Assembly: GCF_910592395.1 (NCBI RefSeq) | Contig: NC_088308.1 | Location: 16,877,501-16,941,500, forward strand | DNA from: Lineus longissimus | Lineage: Eukaryota; Nemertea; Pilidiophora; Heteronemertea; Lineidae | DNA length: 64,000 nt | Reading direction: 5' to 3' | Notes under the pieces: generated by a model | Told to the model about the DNA's origin: nothing | Database searches by the model: none | Seen by the model: only the letters and a program-made list of their open reading frames with translations | Position numbers and translations under genes: made by a program | Part shown: one piece after another, positions 61,263 through 64,000 of the stretch | Layout of the letters: each line of letters starts with the position of its first letter | How positions within the stretch are numbered: the first letter of the stretch is position 1

Positions 61263-63606
61263 AATTATAACTTGACTAATATACTTGCAAGATAGGTTGT
61301 AAAACGTAAAAAAAGCATAAACAGCCAACTAAAAAACCCTGTTGTACACACCGTAGAGACTGCGTTTAGTTATCAGCTTCCGCATATTCCATTCTTTCTT
61401 GCAATCGGTGTTGGCAAACAATTGGCGCAGGCATCCAACTCAAACAATGGTGAGAACTTGAAATATGAAAAACAAGGAATGAAGCAGAGTAACCTGAATA
61501 TTACCATTTAATTCTACACAGCACACCTGCTAAACTATTCTTTTTACCCCCGGTTGATGATACCTACCCCATGTCAGACGATACTTCTACCTGGCAGAGG
61601 TTAGCAGTATAATTGCTACTAGCCCGGGAATACCCATGACCATAAAGACGTGCTGAGAGTGAGAGGCAGGTGGTGTCGTGAAAGTTTTATGGTTGAATTT
61701 TGAAACAGGTGTCGTGCTACTAGGTTGATTCAAGCTATTTTTTCTTTTGGAGGATAAGGTTGATTTCTGGAGATAATTTCCCTGTCAAGTGGAATCTCAT
61801 TCGGAGTGCAGCATCGAGGAGGAGTGGAGGAATTATATTGTTAACGCGTTGGTTTTTAGTTATTGTCATTCCGGCATTGTTGTTCTGAGTCTGATTTGTA
61901 ATGCTTCTGCCGTGTTTTCTGACCATCGCCTGTCAATGCATTACATTCAAGATGTGAGATAGATTAGAAAGTTCGATGTAGGTGCAGATTATCTAATGAA
62001 AAAAATTGTCCTCCGTCATCTATCTGACCTTCGTACTCTACTGTGAAAGTGCCGTAAAATCCATTCTAAGGAAGCTAGAATTTCAGGAAAACATTTATGT
62101 TTGCATGGTGTATTTGTGTCAGGTCATCGACGAAGAATTGTGTGGAGATCCGTGATTTACTCCGCCCCTGTATACATCGTAGTTCAGTGAGGGATTTCAG
62201 TGTGTGATGTCAGACTGGGTGTACCTACGTGACAAGGCGTTAGATTGCAGGACCCAAGATATCCAAGGGTAAAGAGAACTGGTGATATGAAATCCTAACC
62301 GTTGAATCCAGGGCTTGCATGTACATGTACGTGATGCTGCGGAATTGGCATTTCTGACCTGGGGAATTGGATTGTATTACGCTCTCTTCGATGTAACTTC
62401 CCAACACCCTGGGCCATTCTTCATAAGATCTAGATGCCTATGTATTCATCATACTTACATCTAATATCAACACCCCTGGTTTATGTAATTGATGAGGCTG
62501 GATTAATTTGTACTCAGCTGGGTGGCACGATATTCGATTACCAGCAATCGGAAAAAGAAACTACGATGAGAGGTTGACCTTATTGATACCACACAGCAGA
62601 AGGTGACCAAGACTCGATACAAAGTCTTTGTATGATGCATAGGTGCATCAAGTCCATCAGCCAAAGACAGAGTCTATTAAGAGCTTGACATTCCGGGAAT
62701 AATCGTCATACATGTATCTATTCTTCTTTTGTGAACTTAATGAATCGTCTCTAACTTAGTGCTTCCGATTCTTGGTTGTAGACGCATTTTCCGTGAAATT
62801 TCGTGTTAGTTCTATTCTCGGACAAAAAATCATGATTTCAATTCTCGGACGATCTATATTATGTGTGCAGGCAGTCGCTAGTAAACTTTGCAGCTCGCCT
62901 TCGGCCAATGCCTGCGTTACCCCCGGCTCAGTTCTGTCTGCGGTATTTCTTGAGACCGATACCACCTTCTGTTAGGAGACATCGCTACTTCTAGGCTCTT
63001 GAGCAACACTCGTGTTTAGACTAGGTGCACGAAAATTTTCTAAGAAGTGAATAATTCCCGAAGAAATCTAGCAATCAATATATATATTTTTACATTGATA
63101 AGTTTGTCAGATCAAGTTCACGGATGAACTGAGTTGAGGAGTTAAGCTAATATATTTTCTGCCTCTCCATGTTGAACTTCTACCAGCAGCGCTTACCAAT
63201 GTACGCTTGAACAGTTAACGCAAACTTCGCGGTACCGTACCGAACCGTCTGATGATTCATATGTTCATGCCCGTGCTCTGTAGAAAAAAATTGTGTTAAC
63301 TGTCAGTAAAGTGCCATTATTGTGGTGAAAACCTATGTCTGTATTGATGAAACTTACAGTGTGGAATATCCTGCGGTAAGATGGACCCCTTGGAATGAGG
63401 GCACGTGGAACTACCGATCTTGTCCGCAAGACAACGTGACATCACAGGTCCCTATTGCCTTCCTCGTCCAACGTCTGTGATACATGACCTTTTTATTTTC
63501 TTACCGCCCCTGATCTCAACCATGACCAAAATGGTTTGTATAACTACGGGATGCTGCTACGTCCCTCGCCGGCGTCGACTTAAGGCACTTATTCGTTCTT
63601 CTGCAG

Positions 63607-63712
63607 CTCTGACCGACTGTAAGCTGTGGGCCATCGACCGACCATGCTTCCAGAGTATAATGATGAAGACTGGCCTCTTGAGGCAAACAGAACACGTCGA
63701 ATGCCTAAGATC
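63607..63712 (+). CDS. PRKG1: cGMP-dependent protein kinase I, exon 4 (end of site A, linker to site B)
   Basis: This exon encodes [20 protein letters not shown], then [16 protein letters not shown], and joins exon 3 through Ala (G|CT). Vertebrate PRKG1 has [20 protein letters not shown] and EYMEFLKS here. It is the C-terminal helix of cGMP site A and the start of the helix leading to site B. The donor GTAAGT at 63713 leaves phase 2 within the Ser codon, as expected for the next exon of this gene. The remaining exons (site B, kinase, C-terminal tail) lie beyond the window. Confidence 0.95.
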
Positions 63713-64000
63713 GTAAGTAAATTTCACGTTTTAGCTTTAACCATAAAACAACACCATGCCTGCTTTGATGGCTGAATTAAGCGACCTTAGCCTTGTACCC
63801 TTTGAATATATCATACTGTAACTAGTCAATTATTTATTGATAAACACCGTTTCTTCTGCATAAGAAAAATCTATGTTTTTTACAGTAAAATATGGCATTT
63901 ACGAGATTTAGTTCGCCTCATATACTTGCTAAATGAGGCTTGAACGTGAAAACAAGTGATGTATGCTGGATACTGTCGATAATTATGTTGTTTGTGTAAA
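63713..64000 (+). other. Start of PRKG1 intron 4
   Basis: The donor GTAAGT is followed by AT-rich sequence to the window end. No further exon was seen. Confidence 0.8.

Larger units (their letters stand above)
57277..63606 (+). other. PRKG1 intron 3 (6,330 bp) with antisense tRNA
   Basis: The borders are GTAAGT…TTCTTCTGCAG, phase 1. It holds the tRNA-Leu gene on the opposite strand and a diverged ~161-bp duplication at 61,027-61,262. Nothing else was recognised. Confidence 0.75.

Overview
This is eukaryotic (animal) DNA. Coding sequence is sparse, introns are bounded by GT..AG, and there is a Pol III-type tRNA gene and many small terminal-inverted-repeat (TIR) elements. The palindromes TAGGCCTA (8 exact copies) and TACATGTA (more than 20 copies) are far commoner than chance. 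Together with a cGMP-dependent protein kinase I gene of vertebrate-like design, this suggests a marine invertebrate, most likely a non-vertebrate deuterostome (echinoderm or hemichordate type). The taxon is an inference.

Region 1 (1 to about 17,848) is a head-to-tail tandem array. Four copies (A-D) of an unrecognised two-exon gene lie on the + strand. Exon 1 encodes a signal peptide and a short Cys-rich stretch; a phase-0 intron follows; exon 2 encodes about 333 residues. Copy A is cut by the window edge. Copy B (2049-3424) is the only complete, intact one, at 400 aa. Copy C has a 1-nt frameshift near its C-terminus. Copy D has a split exon 1, an enlarged intron and a frameshift. The inter-copy spacers are also duplicated. 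Each spacer has been hit by different insertions, which can be mapped because the other copies give the empty site. They include a 414-bp MITE with a 7-bp target duplication, a 987-bp foldback element ending 7 bp before the start codon of copy C, a ~302-bp tandem repeat ending in a GACGGAC microsatellite, and several other TIR elements.

Region 2 (about 17,849 to the right edge) is the 5' part of a PRKG1 orthologue on the + strand, spread over at least 45.6 kb and continuing past the window. Two alternative first exons encode an alpha-type (18,068-18,327) and a beta-type (35,614-35,909) leucine zipper plus autoinhibitory segment. Both end in the same splice phase, and both fit the common exon at 55,861-56,027. 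That exon is followed by 57,163-57,276 and 63,607-63,712, which together encode most of cGMP-binding domain A. All junction phases agree. The second cGMP site and the kinase domain must lie to the right.

The large introns contain an antisense tRNA-Leu(AAG) gene, a decayed copy of half of such a tRNA, several MITEs (one with a perfect 8-bp target duplication and an internal minisatellite), a 22-bp-stem hairpin, a possible broken minus-strand exon, and otherwise no recognisable genes.

The clearest biology is the PRKG1 alpha/beta architecture with altered regulatory cysteines. The least explained is the orphan tandem gene family, with a transposon at the doorstep of one copy.
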